54,686 nucleotides of DNA, taken from Helicobacteraceae bacterium. GTDB lineage: Bacteria; Campylobacterota; Campylobacteria; Campylobacterales; Sulfurimonadaceae. The notes beneath the pieces are model-generated. The model was not told where the DNA came from. It worked only from the letters and a program-made list of their open reading frames with translations, and did not search any database. Positions 8,923 through 17,216 of this stretch are shown in pieces (the stretch's first letter is position 1; the number at the start of each line of letters is the position of its first letter). Both the position numbers and the translations under genes were made by a program. The DNA is taken from NCBI GenBank assembly GCA_027052175.1, contig JALUFE010000021.1, positions 1 through 54,686 of the forward strand. Reading direction: 5' to 3'.

Positions 8923-11900
8923 AGACATTAACAGAACTCTCGATCGAGAAGAATCGCGTCGCGTTTACGATTTTTGCGGTATTCGTCGTACTGGGTATAT
9001 TGGCGTATTATAAAATGCCGCGCGCCAAAGATCCGAATTTTTCGATCCATACCGGTGTGGTTTCGACCTTGTTTCCCGGAGCGAGTCCCGACCGGATAGA
9101 GTCGCTTGTAACGATACCGCTTGAGCGCCAACTCAGGCAGATCGAGGGAATCGACCATCTTGAATCCATTTCGAAAAACGGTATGAGCTCGATTTATATA
9201 ACCGTCAAAGAGAAATACAAAGATGTCGACAAAATTTGGGATGAGGTCCGTAAAAAAATCGATGACACGCCATTGCCTCAAGAGGTGCAAAAACCCCGTT
9301 TCGATGAGAGTTACAGCGAAGTTTATGGAACACTCGTTACGCTTGTCGGAGATGGCTTTAGTTATGCGGAGCTTGAGAAAATCGCAAAAGATGTCAAGGA
9401 GGAGTTTCTCGCTCTTGAAAATGTGGGGAATGTCAAAATTATAGGTGAGCAAAAACAGCATATCTACATCGATTTTTCCAATGCCAAACTTGCCGAGATG
9501 GGGCTCTCACCTGACTATCTTGCCAAAGTTATCAGAGAGAGAAACTCTATAACGCCGGTTGGAACGATACGTGTCGGACCAAAGAGACTGATCATACAAC
9601 CGACAGGATCGATCCAAAATCTCGAAGAGCTAAAAAAGACGATCATTCCGCTGCCTGGAAGAAAAGACGTTGTCTATCTTGAAGATATCGCAGCGATCAA
9701 GACGGGATATTCACAACCGAAAGATCCTTATGTACGAACAGATGGGGAAAGTGGTCTGATTATAGCTGTTTCGGTCTCCAAGACGGGAGATATCATTGCG
9801 CTTGGGCGATCTATAAAGGAAAAGATAGCTGGCTTCAATAAGAAATATCCAATCGGTATCGAGTTCGATCTCGCATTTGACGAGCCAAAGCTTGTCGATG
9901 AGATTATCGGCAATTTTATCGGTTCACTTATCAGTTCCGTAGTTATTATCATGATCGTTATGCTTGTTACGTTGGGATGGAAAACGGGACTTATAGTCTC
10001 TTCTTTGATACCAAGTACTATTTTCGTTTCCTTTTTCTTTATGCAACAGCTGCAGATAGGTTTCAATCAGGTTTCGCTGGCTGCTTTGATCATCTCTTTG
10101 GGACTGCTTGTCGATAATGCCATCGTTATGAGTGAATCGATCATTGTCAAGATGGATGAAGGACAGAGCCCGCTTCAAGCTGCGGTCTCGTCGGTCAAAG
10201 AGCTGCGTATTTCGCTGCTTACTTCTTCGCTCACCACAGCAGCGGCCTTTTTGCCTATTTATCTGGCGGATTCTGCAGCGAGTGAGTATACTGCGGATCT
10301 TTTCAAGGTCGTAACTATTACTCTGCTGGTCTCATGGATACTCTCTTTGACGATGATACCGATGCTTTCCTACTTCTTTTTGCGCAATGGACGAAAGAAG
10401 AGACATGTCAGTTACAACAATCCGTTTTGCAATACCTACAAAAGAGTGCTTCTGAACTCTTTGAAGCATCGCCGGCTGGCCGTACTGGCGATTATAGGTA
10501 TCTTTGTGTTTGCTTTGTTGCTGACGAAGCTTATAAACAAAAACTTTTTTCCTCCATCCGAACAGCCTTCGATGGTGATTCGCATCACGATGCCGGAGGG
10601 AACGGATATTTCCGTAACGGATCAAAGTGTGAAGGAGATGGAACGATTTTTATCGCAAAAGCGTCCAAAACTGATCAAAAATTTTACAAGTTTCATAGGA
10701 AGCGGGGGGCCACGATTTTGGATCAACAACACTCCTGTACAGGCTTCGAGCAACTATGCGGAGATCCTTGTCAATGCAGTTTCACTCGATGCATACAAAG
10801 AGCTTGAAAAAGAGATCGACAATTTCGAGTACAATCACTTCCCCGATGCGGATGTCAGTGTCAAAAAACTCGACAACGGACCTCCCGTGAAAAGTCCTTT
10901 CCAGATCAGAATCATCGGAAAAGAGATAGACTACATCACGGAAGTGGCGAAGATGATAAAGAACAAGCTTGCCGCATCGCATCTTGTGCATCATATATCG
11001 GATGACTGGGGAGAGCGGACTCCCGTCGTTATTGTCGATATCAATCCTTCGCTCGCTTATCACGCAGGTGTGAGCTACAATGATATCGCCAGGTCTTTGC
11101 AGACGGCGATCAAGGGGCGGGACATCTCCGAATACCGAACTCAGTCCAAAGCAATACCGATCACCCTTCGCTCGACGGAGTCTGTCAACTCCTCACTGAG
11201 TGAGCTGAGAAATACATTGATCTTTATTCCCGGAAGCGGCAAGTCGGTCCCGCTTGCACAGGTGGCAGATGTCGACGTATTGTGGAAACCGCCTAAGATC
11301 GTTCGTTACAACACGATCCATACGATCACGGTACAAAGTGAACTCCTCGATGGAGTGACGGCATTTGATGTTCAGAAATTCATAGATCCTTTTTTACGTT
11401 CCTACAACTGGAAGGATGGCTATCATTATGAGTATGGAGGGGAGATAGAGAGTTCCAAAAAAGCGCAGGGCGCTGTAGCACAAAAACTTCCTATTGCTGC
11501 TTTGATCATTGTTTTGCTGCTTGTTGCGCAGTTCAACTCTTTTAAAAGGACGCTGCTTATTTTGATAACGATTCCGCTTGGAATAGTCGGAGTGATTTTC
11601 GGATTGCTTATCACTCACTCCTATTTCGGTTTTATGACATATCTGGGGGTGATTTCACTCATCGGTATAGTCATCAACAACGCAATCATTTTGATAGAGC
11701 GAATAGAGTATGAGAGAGAGGTCTTGGGAATCGATCCGAAAGAAGCCGTCATCGAAGCGGCGCAGCGAAGAATGCGGCCGATTTTACTGACGACTTTGAC
11801 GACCATTGCAGGTCTTCTCCCCTTATGGTTCAGCGGGGGTCCGTTATGGGAGCCGATGGCGGTTGCGCTGATTTTCGGTCTGATGTTTGCAACCGTTTTG

Positions 11901-12011
11901 ACCCTTGGTGTTGTTCCTATTTTCTATGCCATACTGTTCAAAATAGATTATCCGAAAGATTATCACTATACGTATATCGATACATGTGTGTATGATCCAA
12001 GTCGTGAATAA
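8919..12011 (+). CDS. RND-family efflux permease (AcrB/HAE-like)
   Basis: A full-length, 1030-residue proton-driven inner-membrane exporter with 12 expected membrane helices and two large periplasmic loops. Helix 1 starts at about residue 12. The TM4 signature is GLLVDNAIVMSE, with Asp399 at the position of AcrB Asp407 and Asn400 where AcrB has its second Asp, so one acid of the classical pair is missing. The second half repeats the layout, with VVLLLVAQFNSFKRTLLI and SLIGIVINNAIILIERI. The GTG start overlaps the adaptor stop by four bases. The combination with a FadL channel, two lipoproteins and a fused TolC argues for hydrophobic small molecules or lipids rather than metals; no His/Met-rich metal relay is visible. 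Substrate assignment is inference. Confidence 0.92.
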   Translation: MKTLTELSIEKNRVAFTIFAVFVVLGILAYYKMPRAKDPNFSIHTGVVSTLFPGASPDRIESLVTIPLERQLRQIEGIDHLESISKNGMSSIYITVKEKYKDVDKIWDEVRKKIDDTPLPQEVQKPRFDESYSEVYGTLVTLVGDGFSYAELEKIAKDVKEEFLALENVGNVKIIGEQKQHIYIDFSNAKLAEMGLSPDYLAKVIRERNSITPVGTIRVGPKRLIIQPTGSIQNLEELKKTIIPLPGRKDVVYLEDIAAIKTGYSQPKDPYVRTDGESGLIIAVSVSKTGDIIALGRSIKEKIAGFNKKYPIGIEFDLAFDEPKLVDEIIGNFIGSLISSVVIIMIVMLVTLGWKTGLIVSSLIPSTIFVSFFFMQQLQIGFNQVSLAALIISLGLLVDNAIVMSESIIVKMDEGQSPLQAAVSSVKELRISLLTSSLTTAAAFLPIYLADSAASEYTADLFKVVTITLLVSWILSLTMIPMLSYFFLRNGRKKRHVSYNNPFCNTYKRVLLNSLKHRRLAVLAIIGIFVFALLLTKLINKNFFPPSEQPSMVIRITMPEGTDISVTDQSVKEMERFLSQKRPKLIKNFTSFIGSGGPRFWINNTPVQASSNYAEILVNAVSLDAYKELEKEIDNFEYNHFPDADVSVKKLDNGPPVKSPFQIRIIGKEIDYITEVAKMIKNKLAASHLVHHISDDWGERTPVVIVDINPSLAYHAGVSYNDIARSLQTAIKGRDISEYRTQSKAIPITLRSTESVNSSLSELRNTLIFIPGSGKSVPLAQVADVDVLWKPPKIVRYNTIHTITVQSELLDGVTAFDVQKFIDPFLRSYNWKDGYHYEYGGEIESSKKAQGAVAQKLPIAALIIVLLLVAQFNSFKRTLLILITIPLGIVGVIFGLLITHSYFGFMTYLGVISLIGIVINNAIILIERIEYEREVLGIDPKEAVIEAAQRRMRPILLTTLTTIAGLLPLWFSGGPLWEPMAVALIFGLMFATVLTLGVVPIFYAILFKIDYPKDYHYTYIDTCVYDPSRE

Positions 12012-12019
12012 AAGAGCGG

Positions 12020-12025
12020 TATAAT
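12020..12025 (+). promoter_or_regulatory. -10 box upstream of the thioesterase gene
   Basis: TATAAT sits in the 86-base gap after the RND gene, about 73 bases before the thioesterase start. No clear -35 is seen. It suggests that the thioesterase can be transcribed apart from the efflux operon. Confidence 0.45.
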
Positions 12026-12097
12026 TAGAAAACAGGTACAATTACGGGCAATCTCGATGTTGAGAATTTTGAAACATTGAGGAAAGAGGAAGCGACA

Positions 12098-12475
12098 GTG
12101 AAAATAAGAGTCTATTATGAAGATACCGATATTGGAGGAGTGGTTTATTACGCCAACTATTTGAAATTTTGTGAAAGAGCGAGAAGTGAGCTTTTTTTTG
12201 AGCGTGGTTTGATGCCGTATGGAGAAAATGGACATTTTTTTGTAAAAAATCTTCAAGCCGAATATATAGCGAGTGCAAAACTCGGTGATTTGCTTGATGT
12301 GCGTACGCATCTTTTAAAACTCGCTGCCGCCTCTTTTGTGCTGCATCAGGAGGTATGGTGTGAGAGCCGCAAGCTTTTTGCTATGGATATCACGCTCGTT
12401 CATGTAGACAGAATCGGGAAAATAAAAAAATTGGACAGAAATGAGAAAGCTTTGATAGAAGAGATGTTCTCCTAA
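12098..12475 (+). CDS. ybgC: YbgC/FadM-type acyl-CoA thioesterase
   Basis: This 125-residue hot-dog-fold thioesterase hydrolyses acyl-CoA thioesters in the cytoplasm. The family signature is at the front: YYEDTDIGGVVYYANYLKF followed by CERARSE, with the catalytic Asp in the DTD triplet. The usual His of VVYHANY is Tyr here, a known variation in related sequences. I choose the GTG at 12098, which has GAGGA at 12086-12090, seven bases upstream; the alternative TTG at 12077 lacks such a site. In many bacteria ybgC belongs to the Tol-Pal cluster, but no tol genes lie here. Its 3' end overlaps the convergent gene by four bases. Confidence 0.88.
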   Translation: MKIRVYYEDTDIGGVVYYANYLKFCERARSELFFERGLMPYGENGHFFVKNLQAEYIASAKLGDLLDVRTHLLKLAAASFVLHQEVWCESRKLFAMDITLVHVDRIGKIKKLDRNEKALIEEMFS

Positions 12476-13743
12476 AACAGCTTCTCTTGCGACTGTGGAT
12501 TATATTTCACAAATTTTGAGACGGAAGGCTTTACAAGTTCGACGGGATAGATCATTTGATTTTCCACTACGGGTATTTCATATTCTCGTGGCAGGTTTGT
12601 GATGAGATTGAAGAAATAATCTATCCCTATCGTTGTCGTATAATTTATCCAGTCGTATTTGATATCGTTTTCCAGCAGAGCGTTCGTTTTGGTAAGTACT
12701 TTGTTTTTTTGAGTGATGGAGTTGGCTATTATCATGTTTTTTCTGTCTTCGTATTGGGTGATAGAGAGTATGAGAGGATCATAGTTTATCTGTGTGGAGA
12801 GGATATTCGTTGTATTGATATCATACAGTGTTAGCTGGGACATAATCATACCGCTTTTGACAAGAGGTGTGTCGAGGATGACGGAGGCCCCTTCAAGTTT
12901 TGTATTTTTCTTGAGCTCCCGTTCGAGATTGGTCACGCGTGAAGCGATGGGGTATTTGATAACTCTTTTTCGTTCGGCTTCTTCCTGAGTGAACAGCATT
13001 GCCTCTATATCGGATTCGTCGCTTAGATAGATATTTTCTTGTATCTGTGAGAGTTTTTTGCCTATGGAAGAGGTGTCGTAAAAAATGACTAAAGGAGAAG
13101 CGGCCTCTTGGAGCAGTGTTTTGCTTTGTGCTCTGTAGTCGATAGCTCCAAAGTAAAAGTTTTCCGCCGTTGTGTTACAGTCGTTTTTGCTTATGGTCGG
13201 AAAGTATATGCGAAGTTTGGGATCAAGACCGATGAGATTGTTTGCCCCCTCTATGGTCATAGGAGCGATAACGTAGCTGAAATGTTCCTTCTGAATCGCA
13301 TCGAGTGCTTTTTGGATATCCTCTTTGGATTCGCTATCAATACTGAAGCTTTTGAGTTCAAATGCATTGTTCCGAGTCATCAGGTAGGCAAAAACGGATT
13401 GAGTCGTCGTCGTTGCATATTTGCCTATCTTCTTATAGGGCAGAAGCATCGCTATTTTGAGTTCGTTGGTGATGATCATCGAACCAAGATTGAATACAGA
13501 GATGTAGATGTTGCGTGCATCTTGGAGTTCATGAGATTTGAACGATATTTTGTCGGCTTTGGCAAGGAACGAGAAAACTTTTCCATGTTCGAGGTAGCTT
13601 TGAAGGCACTCTTCCGTGCAGGGGTATGGATCGAGATCCATAATATAGGTTTTTGGCAAAGGAATGTTGGAGGTCAAAAATGCCGCACCAAACAGGGAAA
13701 GAGGAAATATCAAAGCAAATAGAAAACATCTTTTTATCATCAT
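12472..13743 (-). CDS. Periplasmic protein resembling LpoA/LppC or Leu-Ile-Val-type binding proteins
   Basis: A 423-residue exported protein with a signal peptide at about residues 1-20 ending near LFGAA. The middle part reads as a type-1 periplasmic-binding fold: IAMLLPYKKIGKYATTTTQSV, then SYVIAPMTIEGANNLI, then a later lobe with ASPLVIFYDTSS and GASVILDTPLVKSG. This matches the style of the penicillin-binding-protein activators (LpoA/LppC) and of branched-chain amino acid binding proteins, but no specific motif settles it. It begins with ATGATG overlapping the stop of the uracil-DNA glycosylase gene by four bases, so the two are translationally coupled. It converges on, and overlaps, the thioesterase gene. 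A cell-wall synthesis role is a tentative reading. Confidence 0.6.
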   Translation of the reverse strand: MMIKRCFLFALIFPLSLFGAAFLTSNIPLPKTYIMDLDPYPCTEECLQSYLEHGKVFSFLAKADKISFKSHELQDARNIYISVFNLGSMIITNELKIAMLLPYKKIGKYATTTTQSVFAYLMTRNNAFELKSFSIDSESKEDIQKALDAIQKEHFSYVIAPMTIEGANNLIGLDPKLRIYFPTISKNDCNTTAENFYFGAIDYRAQSKTLLQEAASPLVIFYDTSSIGKKLSQIQENIYLSDESDIEAMLFTQEEAERKRVIKYPIASRVTNLERELKKNTKLEGASVILDTPLVKSGMIMSQLTLYDINTTNILSTQINYDPLILSITQYEDRKNMIIANSITQKNKVLTKTNALLENDIKYDWINYTTTIGIDYFFNLITNLPREYEIPVVENQMIYPVELVKPSVSKFVKYNPQSQEKLF

Positions 13744-14429
13744 AGACAGCTCTTTATGGTTTTAAGATCGTTGAAAACAACTTTTTTCAGATTTGGGTTT
13801 CGCAGTATAAATGCCGGATGATATATCGGGACAAGTTTGTTTTTTTTAAATTCGACGACATGACCTCGTACCTTTTCAAACTCCTCTGCAGTTGTCCCTG
13901 TAACGTTCGCGAACGCTTCCGGACCGAGTGTTACGATCACTTTTGGCCGTATCTGCTCTATTTGAGCGAAAAGATAAGCTCGGCAAGAGAGCCATTCTGA
14001 TTCGTAAGAGGAGCGGATATCCAGCGGTTTGCATTTGATGGTATGAGTATAAAAAATCTCTTGGAGCGGCAGCTCAAGAACATTTTGGATCATATTTTTA
14101 AGCATTTCACCGCTGCGGCCGCAGAAATAGCTGTTTGTTTCGTCTTCCATCTGCGATACGATATGATCGATAAACATAACCGGTGCTTCCAAAGAGCCAA
14201 AACCGCTCATGCTTTGTGAGCGGCTTTTACTGAAGTCGCACAAATGACATGTTTGTATCTGACGTTTGAGATTTTCGGGGTTGTCCGCGGAGATATCGGG
14301 TGAACTTTCATTCATATCAATTGGATCGGTATAGTTGTACCCTGTTACTTTGAGTCTGTAAAGATTTTGAAGAATTTTCAGATTTTGATAGGAGTTCAAC
14401 CGTAACCTTTGTAGTTTGGAAGATGGCAA
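13740..14429 (-). CDS. Divergent family-4-like uracil-DNA glycosylase
   Basis: This 229-residue protein belongs to the uracil-DNA glycosylase superfamily of the Fe-S (family 4/5) type. The four Cys ligands are visible: the CHLC pair, IKCKP, and LSCRAYL further on. The substrate-pocket segment is YFCGRSGEMLKNM, and the second catalytic-loop region is HPAFILRNP, matching the usual HPSYLLRNP. The first motif is degenerate: where family 4 has GEAPGxxE, this protein reads MFIDHIVSQMEDE, so normal activity is uncertain. The start is a TTG at 14429 with poor ribosome binding; a TTG at 14399 with AAAGG six bases before it is an alternative that would shorten the protein by ten residues. It overlaps the following PBP-like gene by four bases. 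Confidence 0.78.
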   Translation of the reverse strand: MPSSKLQRLRLNSYQNLKILQNLYRLKVTGYNYTDPIDMNESSPDISADNPENLKRQIQTCHLCDFSKSRSQSMSGFGSLEAPVMFIDHIVSQMEDETNSYFCGRSGEMLKNMIQNVLELPLQEIFYTHTIKCKPLDIRSSYESEWLSCRAYLFAQIEQIRPKVIVTLGPEAFANVTGTTAEEFEKVRGHVVEFKKNKLVPIYHPAFILRNPNLKKVVFNDLKTIKSCL

Positions 14430-14476
14430 TTTTTTTCGTTCTTGAAGTATAAACTATAAGAGGTTAAAAGAGGGTT

Positions 14477-14493
14477 AAGCCCGAAACGGGCTT
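14477..14493 (-). terminator. Hairpin downstream of the superoxide reductase gene
   Basis: AAGCCCG, loop of three, CGGGCTT forms a perfect seven-base-pair stem just after the superoxide reductase stop. On the minus strand it is followed by a mixed CT/TTTT stretch rather than a clean U-run, so termination is likely but not certain. Confidence 0.5.
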
Positions 14494-14509
14494 GAAGAGG
14501 GTAGAGAGC

Positions 14510-14896
14510 TTATTCCGCTACATCCACCTCTACCGGTGTGCTTTCCCATATACCGTGTTTTGTACAGTATCCGTGTGCTACGAGTTTAAGTTTTTTCTTC
14601 ATCGGTCTGATGAAGAAAGTGACCTGCGCGTGCGACTTTTCGTTACCGAAAGTTCCTGGAACAAATGTTGTCATGGCAAGTTTTGTATCACCGTCGAAGA
14701 GTGTGATGCTTTCGATGTAGTGATCGAAATCATCGGGGTGTGTATACTCTTGCCCGAGTTGTACGTGAACTTCGAGAAGCTCGCCTTTTTTCGCTTCACC
14801 TTTTACGGTGATGAAAGGTGAATGTCTGTCTATAAGATCTTTTTTCGCTTCGCGATCGATTTGGCTGATATCTTCGTATTTGTGTATTACAGGCAT
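14510..14896 (-). CDS. Superoxide reductase (neelaredoxin-type)
   Basis: This 128-residue protein fits the single-domain superoxide reductases, which reduce superoxide to hydrogen peroxide at a mononuclear Fe(His)4Cys site without making oxygen. The ligand set can be read directly: His25 (DRHSPF), His53 and His59 (THPDDFDHY), Cys111 and His114 (YCTKHGIW). The N-terminal rubredoxin-like Cys4 domain of desulfoferrodoxin is absent. The EK pair that usually precedes the first His is DR here (Asp23, Arg24), so the positive charge that guides superoxide is Arg. A TATAAT on the minus strand at 14930-14935 should drive it, and a hairpin follows the stop. It is divergent from glyS, sharing a palindrome-bearing intergenic region. 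Confidence 0.88.
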   Translation of the reverse strand: MPVIHKYEDISQIDREAKKDLIDRHSPFITVKGEAKKGELLEVHVQLGQEYTHPDDFDHYIESITLFDGDTKLAMTTFVPGTFGNEKSHAQVTFFIRPMKKKLKLVAHGYCTKHGIWESTPVEVDVAE

Positions 14897-14929
14897 GTTA
14901 TATCCTTTATGTTGTGATTTTGTGCCGAT

Positions 14930-14935
14930 ATTATA
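14930..14935 (-). promoter_or_regulatory. -10 box for the superoxide reductase gene
   Basis: TATAAT on the minus strand about 35 bases before the start codon, followed by a site AAAGGAT near 14900-14906 for ribosome binding. Confidence 0.6.
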
Positions 14936-14990
14936 CTCCGAGAATCTTTGAGTGAAACATAATCAAGAGTATATCAATCTGATTTAAGAT

Positions 14991-15007
14991 ATCTTTAATT
15001 TAAAGAT
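14991..15007. promoter_or_regulatory. Perfect 8-1-8 palindrome between superoxide reductase and glyS
   Basis: ATCTTTAA, one base, TTAAAGAT. A third, imperfect half-site (TTAAGAT) lies directly to its left at about 14984-14990. It falls just upstream of the glyS -10 box and about 55 bases upstream of the superoxide reductase -10, as an operator for a dimeric regulator might. Confidence 0.4.
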
Positions 15008-15038
15008 CTCCTTTATACATTCTTAACCTCTTTTTGGA

Positions 15039-15044
15039 TAAAAT
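15039..15044 (+). promoter_or_regulatory. -10 box for glyS
   Basis: TAAAAT in the context GGATAAAATCG, 29 bases before the glyS start. No strong -35 is seen. Confidence 0.45.
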
Positions 15045-15073
15045 CGCCTCACTTTAATTGGAAGTGAGAGTTT

Positions 15074-17086
15074 ATGACAAAGACACTGCTTATTGAAATA
15101 GGAGTTGAGGAACTGCCGGCTATTCCTCTGCTTAAAGAGCTGAAAAATATAGAGAAAAAATATCTCCACGTATTGGAAAAGTATGATCTGGTATGTGAGT
15201 TCGAGTTTTACTATACACCAAGACGACTTACACTCTGGCACAGAGAGTTTCCTCTGAAGCAGGAGGACAAGGTAGAGGAGTTCTTTGGTGCTCCAAAAAG
15301 CATTGCGTTTAAAGATGGCAAGCCGACAAAAGCGGCTGAAGGATTTGCCAGAAAATGCGGCGTTGCGGTAGAGGAGCTTGAGTTTGTGGAAAAAGAGGGC
15401 AAAGAGGTACTCTACTTCAAACGTGAGGTCAAAGGGCAAGAGTCCAGAGAACTTCTTGGCGATATCGTGAACGAATGGATTCATGCACTCGATTTTGGAA
15501 AATCGATGCGCTGGGGAGATCTTCATGAAAGCTTCATCCGTCCCGTACGTTGGATCGATGTGATGTTAGGCGATGAATTGGTCAACATCGAGCTGTTTAG
15601 AGTCAAAAGTTCCAAAACGACTCGCGTGCACAGACAAAGCAGTTTCGACCCTGTCGGTATAGAAAACGCCAAGGAGTATTTCGAAAAACTCAAGCAAGGG
15701 GGTGTGACTCTCTATCCGGACCAAAGAAGAGCAGATATACTTGCGGGATTTGAAAAACTCCAAAAGGAACATGGTATCACGATAGAGCAGGACGATGCCC
15801 TCCTCGATGAAGTTGTCGCCATTACAGAGCATCCTACACCGCTGCTTGGTAAGTTTGATAAAGAGTTTTTGAAGCTTCCTCCCGAAGTGATCATTACTTC
15901 TATGAAAGAGCATCAGCGCTATTTTCCTGTTTTTAAAGAGGGTAGACTCGATAACAGCTTTGTCGTAGTTTCCAATGCGCTGACAAATGATTTCTCTAAA
16001 ATTATCGAAGGGAACGAACGCGTACTTCGTCCCCGTCTTGCCGATGCGCTCTTCTTCTATGAAAACGATCTGAGAAACGGTCTGAGCACCGACGGCCTTG
16101 AGAAAGTCGTCTTTATGGACGGGCTTGGCAGTCTCAAAGAGAAGATAGAGCGAGAGAAAGGTATCGCTTTGGCACTGGCAGAGAAATACGGTGTGGATAA
16201 AACGAAAACCGCGCGTGCCGTAGAACTCGCCAAAGCGGATCTTTTGAGCGAAATGGTTTACGAGTTTACCGAGTTGCAGGGGTTGATGGGTTACTACTAT
16301 GCATTGGCACTCGGTGAAGATGAAGAGGTCGCTGTTGCCATTAAGGAGCAGTATATGCCAAACGGCGAGCATGACGATCTTCCTTCAACGAAACTCAGCG
16401 CGGTCGTGGCTATGAGCATCAAGCTCGATACTCTTATAGGTCTTTTTAGTATCGGTATGATTCCGACGGGCTCACGTGATCCGTTCGCGCTGCGTCGTGC
16501 TGTCAACGGCATCGTCCGCATCGCCGGAGCGTATGAATTGGAATTCGATATTCAAAAAGATATTGCCAAACTTGCCGAAAAGTATGAAGAGTTCGATCTT
16601 GCACAGCTTGAGAAGTTTATACTGGATCGTATCCGCAAATTTTACAAGGTCAATCCATCCATCATTGAAGCGGTACTTGTAACGGGTGAGCGAGAGCTTG
16701 TCGCGATGGGTCAAAAGATAGAAACGCTTGCCAATGTCGTCCAAAGCGAGGAGTTCAAAGAAATAAGCGCTACATTCAAACGGGTTGCAAATATTTCCAA
16801 AGATGTGGATATCTCCAAAGAGCTTGGAGTGGATGAGACACTTTTGCAAGAAAGTGAGGAACGAGAGCTCTACCGAGCCTACAAAGAGGTCGTCTCCAAA
16901 ACGTATGAGAGTTATGAAGCCGAACTCGATGCACTTTTGGGACTAAAACCGCAACTCGACAATTTTTTCGATCATGTCATGGTGAACGTGGAGGATGAAA
17001 AACTTAGGGAGAATCGTAAGAATCTCGTTGCGAACATCTACAAATCCATTTACAAAATTGCCGATATCAAAGAGGTGAGCGTCTAA
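15074..17086 (+). CDS. glyS: Glycyl-tRNA synthetase beta subunit
   Basis: This 670-residue protein is the beta chain of the bacterial alpha2-beta2 glycyl-tRNA synthetase, which recognises tRNA-Gly while the alpha chain (GlyQ) activates glycine. The hallmark front end LLIEIGVEELPAIPL and YTPRRLTLW is clear. The middle carries the conserved MKEHQRYFPVF, NERVLRPRLADALFFYENDL and PTGSRDPFALRRAVNGIVRI segments, and the C-terminal helical anticodon-binding part includes FFDHVMVNVEDEKLRENR. Length is normal. Its partner glyQ is not in the window, as is common where the two genes are unlinked. The ATG at 15074 is preceded by GGAAG. A long hairpin follows the stop. Confidence 0.96.
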   Translation: MTKTLLIEIGVEELPAIPLLKELKNIEKKYLHVLEKYDLVCEFEFYYTPRRLTLWHREFPLKQEDKVEEFFGAPKSIAFKDGKPTKAAEGFARKCGVAVEELEFVEKEGKEVLYFKREVKGQESRELLGDIVNEWIHALDFGKSMRWGDLHESFIRPVRWIDVMLGDELVNIELFRVKSSKTTRVHRQSSFDPVGIENAKEYFEKLKQGGVTLYPDQRRADILAGFEKLQKEHGITIEQDDALLDEVVAITEHPTPLLGKFDKEFLKLPPEVIITSMKEHQRYFPVFKEGRLDNSFVVVSNALTNDFSKIIEGNERVLRPRLADALFFYENDLRNGLSTDGLEKVVFMDGLGSLKEKIEREKGIALALAEKYGVDKTKTARAVELAKADLLSEMVYEFTELQGLMGYYYALALGEDEEVAVAIKEQYMPNGEHDDLPSTKLSAVVAMSIKLDTLIGLFSIGMIPTGSRDPFALRRAVNGIVRIAGAYELEFDIQKDIAKLAEKYEEFDLAQLEKFILDRIRKFYKVNPSIIEAVLVTGERELVAMGQKIETLANVVQSEEFKEISATFKRVANISKDVDISKELGVDETLLQESEERELYRAYKEVVSKTYESYEAELDALLGLKPQLDNFFDHVMVNVEDEKLRENRKNLVANIYKSIYKIADIKEVSV

Positions 17087-17107
17087 GCCGGGCGTTCACT
17101 TTATTAT

Positions 17108-17160
17108 TAACTGACCTTACCAACCATATCAGTTTGCGATATGGTGCGTAAGGTCAGTTA
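17108..17160. terminator. Long two-stage hairpin after glyS
   Basis: Outer stem of 13 pairs (TAACTGACCTTAC at 17108-17120 with GTAAGGTCAGTTA at 17148-17160), a 2x2 internal loop (CA/GC), then an inner stem of 8 pairs (ACCATATC at 17123-17130 with GATATGGT at 17138-17145) and a seven-base loop. No U-run follows. It could be a terminator, an RNA-processing site or a small interspersed repeat. Confidence 0.5.
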
Positions 17161-17216
17161 TTAGTTCAGATTATATAATTTCCTCTTTTTCATACTCTTT
17201 TACCTGATAAAAAGTG

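Noticed and set aside
10334-10807. 157-codon frame inside the RND gene
   Set aside because: Out-of-frame shadow; the RND reading frame is uninterrupted through all its motifs, so no frameshift is needed.
14510-14896. SoxZ or other sulfur-oxidation protein
   Set aside because: The size is similar, but the Fe(His)4Cys ligand set and the CTKHGIW motif fit superoxide reductase.
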